A DNA stretch of 64,000 bases from the NCBI GenBank assembly GCA_015075555.1, contig JABTUD010000002.1, positions 1,240,001 to 1,304,000 of the forward strand, read 5' to 3'. Origin of the DNA: Thermoflexaceae bacterium (GTDB taxonomy: Bacteria; Chloroflexota; Dehalococcoidia; Tepidiformales; Tepidiformaceae). How positions within the stretch are numbered: the stretch's first letter is position 1; each line of letters opens with the position of its first letter. Shown piece by piece: positions 7,344-16,700 of the stretch. Made by a program: the position numbers and the translations under genes. Below the pieces are notes generated by a model, which searched no databases, had not been told where the DNA came from, and saw only the letters and a program-made list of their open reading frames with translations.

Positions 7344-10300
7344 CTACTGCGAAAGGATGCCCGAGAGCACCCTCTCCAGGCGGTCCTTCGTGAACGGCTT
7401 CTGCACCAGCCCGGCGATGCGCCGCTTCACGTCGGTGTCGATGTGGGCGTCGGCCGCGTAGGCAGTGCAGATGATGACGGGGAGGTCCGGGCGGATGGCT
7501 TCGAGCCCACGGAAGGTCTCGCTGCCGTTCATGCCGGGCATGACCAGGTCGAGCAGGACTGCGGCGAAGCGTTCCGGGCGCGCCTTGAGCAGCTGGATGG
7601 CGGTGGCGCCATCGTGTGCCTCGACGACGTTGAAGCCGATTTCGGCGAGCATGGCGTGGACGGCACGGCGCACGCGTTCGTCGTCATCGACGAGCATGAC
7701 GAGGTCGCCGTCGCCCGCCCGGAAATCGCTCCCGGAACGGTGGGTGGCATCGGCCGGCAACAGCGGGAGGGTGATGGCGAAGGTTGTGCCGCGGCCGGGG
7801 GCCGAATCGACGCTCACCGTACCGTGGTGACCCTGGATGATGCCGTAGGTAATCGCCATTCCCAGTCCCGTCCCCGAGCCGGGTGGCTTGGTCGTGTAGA
7901 ACGGCTCGAAGATGCGGGTCCGGGTCTCTTCGTCCATCCCCGGCCCATCATCGGAGATGGTGAGCGTGGCAACCGCCTGGTCGGCATGGAGCGAGACCGC
8001 GATCACGCCGCCTTCGGGCATGGCATCGCGGGCGTTGAGCACGATGTTGATGATCGCCTGCTGGATCTGGCTCTGGTCGCCCTCGACCATCACGGGCTCA
8101 CCGGGGAGTGCCACCCGCAGCTCTACCTTTGATTGCAGGGCGGGCTCGGCCAGGCGGAGGGTGTCCCTGACAGCCTCACGCATGTCGATCGGCCCAAAAC
8201 GGACAAGGCCCCCGCGGGCAAAGGCGAGAAGCCGGCCCGTCAGATCGGCCGCGTGGCGCGAGGCATCCTCGATGAGGGCGAGATTCTCGCGATCCTCGCT
8301 GTCGAGGTGGGTCGACCGCTTGAGCAGGCCAGTGAAGCCGAGGATGGTGGTGAGCAGGTTGTTGAAGTCGTGGGCCACGGCCCCGGCCATTGTGCCGAGA
8401 GACTCCATCTTCTGCGCCTGCATCAGCTGGCGCTGATAGCCGCGCACCTCGGTCACATCGCGAGCGAGCACGAGCACCGCGTCGCGGCCGCCGTAGGGGG
8501 AGCGCGAAGCCATGACGTCAACCGTGACCATGCTGCCGTTCTTGCGGCGGAATTCGTGCTCCATCAGGCGAATCTCGCCCTGCTCCAGGATGTGGAGGAT
8601 GTTCGCCTCGATCGAATCTCCCGACAGGATGCAGAGGTCATCGAGGCGCAGCTGGAGCAGCTCCGCAGCCGTGTAGCCGAGCGCCGATGCGGTATAGGCG
8701 TTGGCGTCGACCACGCGGTGGCTGGCGGCATCGACAAGGAAGATCATCTCCTCGGCCTGGGTGACGAGGGAGCGGTACTTGTTCTCGCTTTCGGCAAGGT
8801 CAGCGAGCGCGCCGGCCCGCTCAAGCGCCACGGCCAGGGGATGCGTGAGGGCGGCAAGCAGCCGGGCATCATCGTCGCTGAAGCGGCCCACCCCTTCGGC
8901 CCAGAGCACAACCGCACCACACGTCCGATCGGCGTGGGCAAGGGGCACGCGCATCATGGAGCGCAGGCCCGCCTCAAGGGCCCGCTGGTGCAGTTCGCCT
9001 CGCCGCTCGAACACGCCAAGGTCTTCCTCAACCTGGTTCACCTGTTCGCAGGCATGCGCCCCGGGCTCCAGTGCGGTCAGGCTCAGCTCGCCGCCCGCTT
9101 GCGGGACAAACCTCCCCGGGGGTTCGGCCCCCATCACGCTGGCGATGCCCGCCGCGGGGTTGAGAGTGAAGACCGCCGCCTGCTCGCACCCGAAGAGCGA
9201 CCGGCACTCCTCCAGGAAGGCGCTGGCGAGCTCGCCGGCGGTCGTCGCCGCGCTCAGCCTGCCCAGGATGCGATTCGTGTGCTCCAGCTGCCAGTTGCGC
9301 CGCTTCGCTTCGCGGAGGTTGCGATAGTAGCCAGCGGCCACGGCAAGCGGCTGCGTGAGCCGGCGGAGCTCCTGCGCGTCCGCTTCGCTGAAGCGATTCG
9401 GGACACATGAGCCCACGGTGAGCAGCCCCACCGGCTCACCCGGGTCCCCTAGCAGGACGCGCATGCTGGAACGAAGCCCGGCCCGCCGCAGCCCTTCCAC
9501 CATTGGCCCGCCCCGGTCGAGCTGATCCTGGTAGTCGTACACCACGTCGTGGCCGGTCACGGCGGCGTTGCGGGTTGTGGAGAGCGCGTGGAGCGGATAC
9601 TCGCCCGGCATCCAGCCGAGATCGAGCGCGCTGTCGTATCCACCCATCGTCACCCGGTCGCCATCAACCAGGCCGACCAGGCAGTGGTCCGCCTCCCAGA
9701 TCACCCTCAGGGCGCGGGCAAGGGGGACAATCACGGCGTGAATCGACTCGTTGGGGCCAAGCGCGGCGAGGATCTCGGAGATGGCGGCCGCGCGCTGCTT
9801 CTGGCGCTGCAGCGAGGAGACCAGCGAGGCGCGCTCCAGCACCATCGCCAGCGGTGTCGCCACTTCGGCCAGCATCTGCTCGTCCGCTTCGCTGAGCGCC
9901 CCCGGCCGGCGAGAGACAACCACCAGGATGCCCGCCGGGCCATCGCCGCCGTCGAGCCGGGCGGCCACAAGGCTGCCCACCCCGCGCTCCCGCGTCTGCT
10001 GACCCAACCACGGGGGCGTGGGCGCCGCGTCGCCGCCTGTGTAGAGCGCCGACGACATCCGCAGCGCCCGCTGGTAGACGTTCGAGTCCTCCAGGGGCAT
10101 CAGTCCGGGCAGCACTTCGAGGCCGGGATCGCCGTCGAAGGCAATGGCCCGCCGCATCCCCGCTTCGCGGTCAAAGCAATGAATCAGCACCGCATCGGCG
10201 TGGAGGAGGGCGCGCACCTGGGCCGCGAACAGCTGCGCCACCTCTTCGGGCGAGGCCGAAGCGCTCAGCGAGCCCAGCAGGTGGGTGAGGGCGCTCACCC

Positions 10301-10901
10301 TCTCGGAGCGCTCCGCCGCTTCTTCGAGCAGCTCCGCACGCTCCGTGACCACGCTCACCACGCGGGCGAGCTCGGCCAGGCGCGCGGCATCGGCCTCGCC
10401 AAACGCACCGGAGAATGCGCTGCCGACGCTCAGAACCCCCCGGAAGGCGCCGTTCGAGCCGAAGATGGGCGCGCGCATCAGGCAGCGCAGCCCGCTCCGG
10501 AAGGCATCTGCCTCTATCGGGGGAAGGCGCCCCGCATTCTCCGCGAGGTCGGCCAGGATCTGCGTCCCGCCTGCTCGCATCACTTCGAACACGGCTGCGC
10601 CGCCATCGGCGGGGTTGGAGCGGTCATCCAGCTGTTCGCGCGTCAGGTGGTCGCTCGAAAGCGCGAGAGCGCGCGCGGTTTCGCGCGCCAGGTCCACAAC
10701 GGCAGCGTGGCTCGCACTGAAGAGCCCGCGTGCCTGGGCCACCACCACTTCGGCCACCGATTCCAGGGTCGCACCCGGCGTGAGCGCCGCCAGCACCTGC
10801 TGCTGCGCTTCAAGCAGCGCGGCCGCTGCCGCCAGCTCGCTGTTGCTTGGTGCGTGCTCGCCTGCCGGGGGCTGCCGGCCAGGGGCGTCGAATCCGGGCA
10901 T
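7344..10901 (-). CDS. Hybrid sensor histidine kinase with four GAF domains, PAS and receiver
   Basis: The ATG at 10901 gives 1185 residues; upstream in-frame sequence to 11015 lacks family character. In order: about four GAF-like domains (roughly residues 30-700), a PAS domain (about 715-830, SENKYRSLVTQAEEMIFLVD), a dimerisation/phosphoacceptor helix (AGAVAHDFNNLL), an HATPase domain (GDGPGMDEE-type G1 box, then GTGLGMAITYGI) and a C-terminal receiver (VMLVDDDERVRRAV, phosphoacceptor Asp in LLDLVMPGMNG). No membrane helix is seen, so it should sense cytoplasmic signals. No response regulator or target operon is adjacent, so it is an orphan. Confidence 0.92.
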   Translation of the reverse strand: MPGFDAPGRQPPAGEHAPSNSELAAAAALLEAQQQVLAALTPGATLESVAEVVVAQARGLFSASHAAVVDLARETARALALSSDHLTREQLDDRSNPADGGAAVFEVMRAGGTQILADLAENAGRLPPIEADAFRSGLRCLMRAPIFGSNGAFRGVLSVGSAFSGAFGEADAARLAELARVVSVVTERAELLEEAAERSERVSALTHLLGSLSASASPEEVAQLFAAQVRALLHADAVLIHCFDREAGMRRAIAFDGDPGLEVLPGLMPLEDSNVYQRALRMSSALYTGGDAAPTPPWLGQQTRERGVGSLVAARLDGGDGPAGILVVVSRRPGALSEADEQMLAEVATPLAMVLERASLVSSLQRQKQRAAAISEILAALGPNESIHAVIVPLARALRVIWEADHCLVGLVDGDRVTMGGYDSALDLGWMPGEYPLHALSTTRNAAVTGHDVVYDYQDQLDRGGPMVEGLRRAGLRSSMRVLLGDPGEPVGLLTVGSCVPNRFSEADAQELRRLTQPLAVAAGYYRNLREAKRRNWQLEHTNRILGRLSAATTAGELASAFLEECRSLFGCEQAAVFTLNPAAGIASVMGAEPPGRFVPQAGGELSLTALEPGAHACEQVNQVEEDLGVFERRGELHQRALEAGLRSMMRVPLAHADRTCGAVVLWAEGVGRFSDDDARLLAALTHPLAVALERAGALADLAESENKYRSLVTQAEEMIFLVDAASHRVVDANAYTASALGYTAAELLQLRLDDLCILSGDSIEANILHILEQGEIRLMEHEFRRKNGSMVTVDVMASRSPYGGRDAVLVLARDVTEVRGYQRQLMQAQKMESLGTMAGAVAHDFNNLLTTILGFTGLLKRSTHLDSEDRENLALIEDASRHAADLTGRLLAFARGGLVRFGPIDMREAVRDTLRLAEPALQSKVELRVALPGEPVMVEGDQSQIQQAIINIVLNARDAMPEGGVIAVSLHADQAVATLTISDDGPGMDEETRTRIFEPFYTTKPPGSGTGLGMAITYGIIQGHHGTVSVDSAPGRGTTFAITLPLLPADATHRSGSDFRAGDGDLVMLVDDDERVRRAVHAMLAEIGFNVVEAHDGATAIQLLKARPERFAAVLLDLVMPGMNGSETFRGLEAIRPDLPVIICTAYAADAHIDTDVKRRIAGLVQKPFTKDRLERVLSGILSQ

Positions 10902-11050
10902 ATCGTCCGCGGCGCATCCTTGGGTAGTCGCGGCCGCCCGCCGTGGGATACACCGGGCGCGCTTCGTCGATATTAGACAGGACCCGCGCGGCACGGTATA
11001 GGGGTGAACCCGCACTTCGCCCCGTTACGTTCTATCGCCCGGGGCCGGGG

Positions 11051-11965
11051 TCAGTACACCCAGGTGCCCGCCCAGGTCAGCTCCACCAGGTAGACGCGCC
11101 CCGGCTTCAGCGTGGTGAAGGTGCTCACGTAGCCCGGCCGCCCGGGCAGGTACCGCTCCCAGCGCCCGGCAGCAACGTTCCATTCGTACACGGCGCGGAT
11201 AACGCCGTCCAGCGACTGCAGGGCGCGCGCGGCCGGCTGCTCGGCGCCCACGTAGGTGACCATGTTCACGCCCGCGCCGAGCTCCATGTGGACCCCGGCT
11301 GCCGGGTACACCGGCGCCTGCGTGGCCGTCGCCGTGGGCGCGGGCATGGTGGCGGTGGGCGAAGGCCGGGGCGCCGTGGCCGTGGCTGTAGCCGGAGGCT
11401 GCGGCTGCGTGGCCGTGGGCGGCGGAGGGGGAGGAGGTGGCGGCTGCGTGCCGCCCGAGTCGTCGACAAAGCCGAAGTTGTTGGTCCAGGCGGTGCCGTG
11501 CTGGCCCAGGCCGATTACAACGTAGGTGGCGTTGAGGATGTTCGCGCGGTGCCCGGCCGAGCCCATCCATGCGGCCACGGTCGCGGCCGGCGACGGGTAG
11601 CCGTAGGCGATGTTCTCGGCGGCGTCGCCCGGGTAGCCGCAGTCGCGGGCGCGCTGCGAAGGCCAGCGCCCCAGCGAATCCCTGTGCGAGAAGCCCGGGC
11701 CGTAGGCGCTCGAATCGGCCGACTTCCAGGCGGCGGTGCGGTTGAGGCCGGGCGAGACCTTGAGCGCGGGTGCGCCCACCTTCGCCCGCTCGGCGTTGAT
11801 GAGGGCCAGCATCTCCAGCTCGGCGGCGTTCAGCCCCTCTTCGCTCGTTTCGCAGTTGGTGATGGCGTGCGCGGGGAAGACGTGGGGAAGGGGCAGCCCC
11901 GCCGCGGCCAGCGCCAGGAGCAGCGCCCCGGCGGCAACCGCCAGCGGTGTTGAAACGCTTCGCAT
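11051..11965 (-). CDS. Secreted CAP/SCP-like protein with C-terminal surface module
   Basis: The 304-residue form starts at the ATG at 11965, preceded by AGGA at five bases; ATGs at 11971 and 12040 are alternatives. A signal peptide is followed by a CAP domain (about 35-155) with LINAERAKVGAPAL, a HRDSLGRW segment, AENIAYGY and W-GSAGHRANIL. A Pro/Thr/Ala-rich linker leads to a C-terminal module of about 75 residues (AVYEWNVAAGRWERYLPG) that resembles the end of the 1496-residue surface protein at 13743-18233. CAP proteins are secreted and many bind or act in the cell wall; the exact role is unknown. Confidence 0.88.
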   Translation of the reverse strand: MRSVSTPLAVAAGALLLALAAAGLPLPHVFPAHAITNCETSEEGLNAAELEMLALINAERAKVGAPALKVSPGLNRTAAWKSADSSAYGPGFSHRDSLGRWPSQRARDCGYPGDAAENIAYGYPSPAATVAAWMGSAGHRANILNATYVVIGLGQHGTAWTNNFGFVDDSGGTQPPPPPPPPPTATQPQPPATATATAPRPSPTATMPAPTATATQAPVYPAAGVHMELGAGVNMVTYVGAEQPAARALQSLDGVIRAVYEWNVAAGRWERYLPGRPGYVSTFTTLKPGRVYLVELTWAGTWVY

Positions 11966-12040
11966 AGACATCCTGTTTGGCCGCAGTCTGGGCGGGGGCG
12001 CATCCCGTGGCCACCCCGAAAATAGCCCGTCTGGGCGCAA

Positions 12041-13024
12041 GGGGAATCGGAGAAGCGCCGGGTAAGGGGGGAATTTACGGAGAGTTTACGGGGGGGGGAG
12101 GGAGGAGGGGAGGACGTGGATGGGCCGTCGCCCGGGAATGGGGGATGTGCTGCGGTCGGGGAGGAGGAGGAGAGGTGGATGGCCGGGCGGGGGATGCTGC
12201 GGCCGGGGAGGAGGGAGGAGGGAGGAGGCCGTTGGGCGGGCCGCCCGGGACTGGGGATGCGCTGCGTGTCGGGGAGGGGAGGAGGGAGGGAGAGGAGGAG
12301 GAGCGGCCGTTGGGCGGGGTCGCCCGGCGGGGGGGATGCGTTGCGGCCGGGGAGGAGGAGGGGAGGAGGGAGGAGGCCGTTGGGCGGGGTCGCCCGGGGA
12401 GAAGCCGGAGTCGCGGCCCACCGTGGCCGCCTGCTGTCCCACCAGGCGCCCAACTCCGGCCCACGTGGGCCGAACCAATGGGGGGGCCGGCGGGCGGCGG
12501 CGGAGGCGGCGGGCTCCCTCCTCCCTCCTCCCTCCCTCCCTCGGGGCGGCGGCGGAGGCGGCGGGGCCCGGGGACGGCGTTGCCCGAGGGGTCAGTTTGG
12601 GGGAACAAGCAGCGGCCACGGGGCCGCGCGGCCAGGTCGTTGCCGGATGCCCAACCCGGCCCACGGGGCCGACCAATGGGGCGGCGGCGGCGGCGGCGGG
12701 GCCCCTCCCCTCCCTCCTCGCTCGGCGGGGCGGCGGCGAAGGCGGCGGGGCTCCCTCCTCCCTCCTCCCTCCTCCCTCCTCCCTCGGCGGGGCGGCGGCG
12801 GAGGCGGCGGGGCCCGGGGACGGCGTTGCCCGAGGGGTCAGTTTGGGTGGAACAAGCAGCGGCCACGGGGGGCCGCGACTCCGGGTCGCCGCGAGCCTCC
12901 CCCTCGCCGGGCCGAACCAGTCGGGCGGCGTCGCCCGGGGACGGCGTTGCCCGAGGGGTCAGTTTCGGTGGAACAAGCAGCGGCCACGGGGGGCCGCGAC
13001 TCCGGCTTGTGCGGGCAAAGCGAA
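12041..13024. repeat. Low-complexity repeat field with heptamers and REP-like hairpins
   Basis: No credible gene lies here; the long open frames in several phases are proline/arginine-rich products of repeats. It contains GGGAGGA-type heptanucleotide runs (12088-12375 and, as the complement, 12521-12545, 12706-12785). A 60-70 base minisatellite with GAGGCCGTTGGGCGGGG recurs at about 12223, 12307 and 12372, and again at 22408. A third unit containing GACGGCGTTGCCCGAGGGG and GGAACAAGCAGCGGCC recurs at about 12569, 12820 and 12937. REP-like hairpins occur at 12407-12430 (GGAG foot first) and, inverted, at 12859-12882 and 12980-13003. Confidence 0.8.
12407..12430 (+). repeat. REP-like hairpin, GGAG foot
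   Basis: GGAG, then TC, then a perfect GCGGCC/GGCCGC stem around the six-base loop CACCGT. It matches the consensus of the copies around the RAYT gene at 20784-21235, about 8 kb away. Confidence 0.75.
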
Positions 13025-13046
13025 AGGCCCCGGTTGCCCGGGGCCT
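13025..13046 (-). terminator. Intrinsic terminator after small surface protein gene
   Basis: A perfect nine-base-pair stem (AGGCCCCGG / CCGGGGCCT) closes a four-base loop. On the minus strand it is followed by TTTCGCTTTG, a weak T-rich tail. It lies about 30 bases beyond the stop of the 13075-13632 gene. Confidence 0.65.
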
Positions 13047-13074
13047 CTCGTTCGGTGTCGGTGCCTTGCGGCGG

Positions 13075-13632
13075 TTAGCGGCTGCGGCGGGCGACCGTCG
13101 CGCCGCCGATGCCGAACGCAAGCGCGGCGAAGCCGAACGCTGCGAACAGCCACGCGGCTTCCGCGCCGCTGCCCGAAACGGTGCCGCTGCCTGTCGACGG
13201 CGGCTTCGGCGTGGGCGACTTCGGCGTCGTCACCGTGAGGTTCACGGTGTTGAAGTCGTAGTTGCGCCAGGTCCCCGTTTCGTTCGCCTTGATGCCCGCG
13301 ACGTAGAACGCCACCACGGCCCCATCGGTGCCGCAGTTTGGCGTTGCGCCGGGGTCAAGCGCGGGCGAATTGAGGATGTAGCGCGCCTCGGCCCCGCTCA
13401 TGAAAACGGTGGCCACACCGCAGGTTGCGGTGCCGATCTTCGCCTCAATCGCAGTGCCTGCCACCGGGGCCTTGCCATCCACCAGCACGGAGCCGCCGAA
13501 GCGGGCGGGCGGGTTCGGCGGGGATTCCGCCGAGGCCTCGCTGGCGCTGAACACGCCCGCGAAGCCGAGCAGCAGGGCGCCAAGGGCGAGGGCAAGGCTT
13601 CCAGCGCCGAGCTTCTTCATTACCTTGGTCAT
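13075..13632 (-). CDS. Small secreted surface protein with LPXTG-like C-terminus
   Basis: The ATG at 13632 is preceded by GGAG at nine bases, so it is preferred over the TTG at 13647. The 185-residue product has a signal peptide (KKLGAGSLALALGALLLGFAG) and a beta-rich domain of about 110 residues with three cysteines. A Pro/Thr/Ser segment then leads to PPSTGSG, a hydrophobic helix and a terminal ARRSR. That tripartite tail resembles a sortase or related sorting signal; no sortase gene is visible here. It follows the large surface protein gene on the same strand with a heptamer run between them, and a terminator follows it. Confidence 0.72.
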   Translation of the reverse strand: MTKVMKKLGAGSLALALGALLLGFAGVFSASEASAESPPNPPARFGGSVLVDGKAPVAGTAIEAKIGTATCGVATVFMSGAEARYILNSPALDPGATPNCGTDGAVVAFYVAGIKANETGTWRNYDFNTVNLTVTTPKSPTPKPPSTGSGTVSGSGAEAAWLFAAFGFAALAFGIGGATVARRSR

Positions 13633-13710
13633 GCTTGTTAGCTCCAATTCCTATCTAAACGGCCTCTGTTGACCAACCCCTCTGCCCCGCCCCCTCCGCT
13701 CCCCCCCGGG

Positions 13711-13735
13711 GGGAGGAGGGAGGAGGGAGGAGCGT
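13711..13735. repeat. GGGAGGA heptamer run
   Basis: About three copies of the seven-base unit GGGAGGA lie between the large surface protein gene and the small secreted protein gene. The same unit occurs just upstream of the large gene at 18270-18300, so the gene is bracketed by it. Confidence 0.7.
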
Positions 13736-13742
13736 TGAGGAG

Positions 13743-16700
13743 CTAGTCGACGTTGGTCGCGATAGTCCAGGTGACCGAGCCCGGCCCGGTGATGGCGATC
13801 CAGTAGGCGTCGCCTTCGTTCAGCTTCGTCAGGTCGTTCGCCCCCGGTACAGGAACGGCCGACGGGAAGTACCCGAGCCACGCCTGCGCGGCAGCGTCCC
13901 AGCCGTAGACGGCGGTGACGGAGCTGGTGATGTCGTTCGTCGCCCCGCCGGAGCCCTTCAGGGCGTCCGCCGTCGCGATGCCGTCCTGGCCGGCCCAGGT
14001 GATCAACGTCCACCGGAAGCTCAGCGAGTAAGACATCGTCGACTGCAGGTCGATGATCTTGTCGAAGCCAACATCCCCTTCGTCGTCATGGGCGATGACG
14101 AGGATGTCGAGGATGCCAAGCAGGCTGTTCGAGACCTTGATCCACGCCTGGCACTCATCGGTAGCGCCCGTGGCCGCCAGCGACGACAGCGGGAACTCCT
14201 TGAGGCCAGTCACGGCCGGGTCGTTCGCGTACGTCGAGTACGTCCAGACGCCCTCGGCGAACTGCTTGGTGTACTGCGACGACGACGAGGCGCCATCGCT
14301 GGTGGTGAGGATGATCCCCTCGCCAGAGTCGATCATGAAGTCGACGGTCTCGGACGGGTTGCCGTTGAACTCGTCGTTCGAGTGGTCGGTGTAGACCGGG
14401 TGCAGCTGGACGGAGCCAAGCGGCGCTGCGTAGCAGAAGCCATCGCGGTCCATGGCGTGGAACACGACGTACTTGTACTGCTCGGTCTCGCCGTCCTCGA
14501 TCGTGACGTCCTTGTAGCCGCCCCAGGTCCAGTTGACCGTGGCCACGTTGGAAAGGAGCGGGTAGTGCTTGCCGCGGAAGTCGGGGTAATCGGCGACCGC
14601 GGTGAGGGTGGAAGCGCCGACCTTGTCGCCCGGCGCGCAGTGGTGGCCGGCGCCAAGAGCGTTGGTGGCGCAGCCGCTGTAGTCGAGCTTGAAGTCGCCG
14701 TTGGCGGTGACCATAGCCTCGCCGTGGTTGTCGGTGTAGACAACCAGGTCGCGGGCGATGGTCGGATCGCTGTAGGCGGTGCGGATGGCGGCCAGCTCGG
14801 CAGCCTGCGTGCTGGTGACGGAGCTATCGCCCACGCCCCAGATGTTGCTGCCGATCTTCACCGGCCACCAGAAGCGGTAGACGCCATCGCCGTTGACAGT
14901 GGGCGTGGTGTTGCAGCCACGGCCGCCGCCGCAGCCGGGGCCATCGTTGCCCCAGCTATCCCACAGGTAGCCGCCGCCGGCGACCACCGCCGGGATGAAC
15001 GGCGAATCGGGGATGTTCACGATGTAGAACGGGTTCGGGTACACCTGGCTGGCCGTGTTGGCCGTGCCGATGTAGTAGACCTCGTCCTTCACCACTTCCT
15101 TGATGAAGCCCGCGCCACGGATGTTGACGGTGAGGAGCGAAGGAGGCATGGGGGCGTCCCACGCGTCCACATCGCCGTCACCCCAGATGGTGTCGCGGAT
15201 GTTGTTGGAATCCCAGTTGCTCAGGGCGGCGCCGCCGAGGCCCGAGGCCGCGAGGCCCGGGATATCGAGCAGGCTGTAAGGCCCTTCGAACGGAACGCCC
15301 GTGAGGTTCACAAGGATGACGAGCGCGCCAACGGCGTGCGCGGCCTTGCTGGTGGTGGTACCGGCGCAGTTCAGCGCCGGGCTGGTGTAGCGGGTCACGG
15401 TAAGGACGTTGCCGGCCTTCGAGGTGACCTTCATGTACTCGCTATCGATGAGGATGCAGGCGTTGACCGGGATGGCCGAGGCGCTGGCAACCGTCACCGA
15501 AGTGGCGCTCGAGGTCACGGCCACCGCCACCGTGGTCACGGCGACGTCGGCGAGGGTGCCCTCGGGGTTGGCGAGGCTGCGGCCGAGCTTGTTGTTCGGC
15601 GCAATCATGATGTCCTTCTGAGGCTGGTAGGCCTCAGCCAGACCGATGTTGTCGTTCGCCTCGTTGAGGCCCGCAGCATCGGGGGTGCCGCCCGCGAGCT
15701 GCGCCCAGTCGTCGGGCATGACCCAGCGGCCGGCAGGCAGCACGCCACCGTTCGTATCGGTGCCGGCCGCGCGGCCGGTCGCGTTCTGGGTGGTGAACCA
15801 GCCCTTCACGCGAGCGCGAACGAGCAGGTCCTTGGAGACGTTCCAGTCAACCGTGTCGACGTCCTTGCTGGAGTCCCACGGGTTGCCCGGGCTGTAGTCC
15901 CGGTAGCCGGAAGCGGAGCTGTTGTGCGAAGGCTTCGACACGTCGTCGACGAGCGAAACCGTCACGCTCTCCAGCTTCATGTAGTAGATGACGAAGGCGA
16001 TCTTCGTCTGGTTCAGAGGGTCGGGAAGTTCGCCCTCACCCACGTCAATTGATGTGACGAAGGCCTCGATGTTGACCTGGCCCTGGTCCTCGGATTCATA
16101 CAGCACCCGGCTGATGCACGAACCATTGGCGTCGCCAATGATGTCCTCGCCATCCGTCTGCGAGTTGTCATTGTCGACGTCGACGGTGGCCTCGTCGTTG
16201 CCATCGATGGTCGCGCCCAGCCCGGCCACGAAGTTGCCGGGGCTGTTCGCCTGGCGGATATAGCGGACCGTGAAGTCCACCGGGTACGGCGTCTGGCCAT
16301 CAAGGGCGTAGAACGGGCACTGGCTGCCGTCCACGGGCGCCACGCTGGGATCGGTGCCGCCGTCCTTGTCGCCCGGCGGGAGCCGCCAGTCGTGCTCGAC
16401 GATGACGCGCTGCCCGGCCCAGGCCAGGAAGACCTGCTTCACCTGGACCACGGTCGAGAGGTTGATGACGACGTGCTGCACCACCTCGTTGCCATTGCCG
16501 CTGCCCAGGACCCCGGGCTCGTTGCCGGCGATGGTGACGACGATGCGGTCGTTCAGCAGGCAGCTCGCGTCGCTGGCGACGGTCAGCGAGATCGAACCCG
16601 TCTGGCCGGTGGTGCCGGTGAGCGGGCTGCCAACCGTGTAGTCGTTGCCGTTGATGGTGCCGCAGGTGGTTTCGAGCCACGCCGCCCACTCGACGCCCCA

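Noticed and set aside
11977-13641. 554-residue plus-strand open frame, and several overlapping long frames at 12075-13238
   Set aside because: They run through minisatellite and heptamer repeats, are almost entirely Gly, Arg, Pro and Ala, and overlap a real gene on the other strand.
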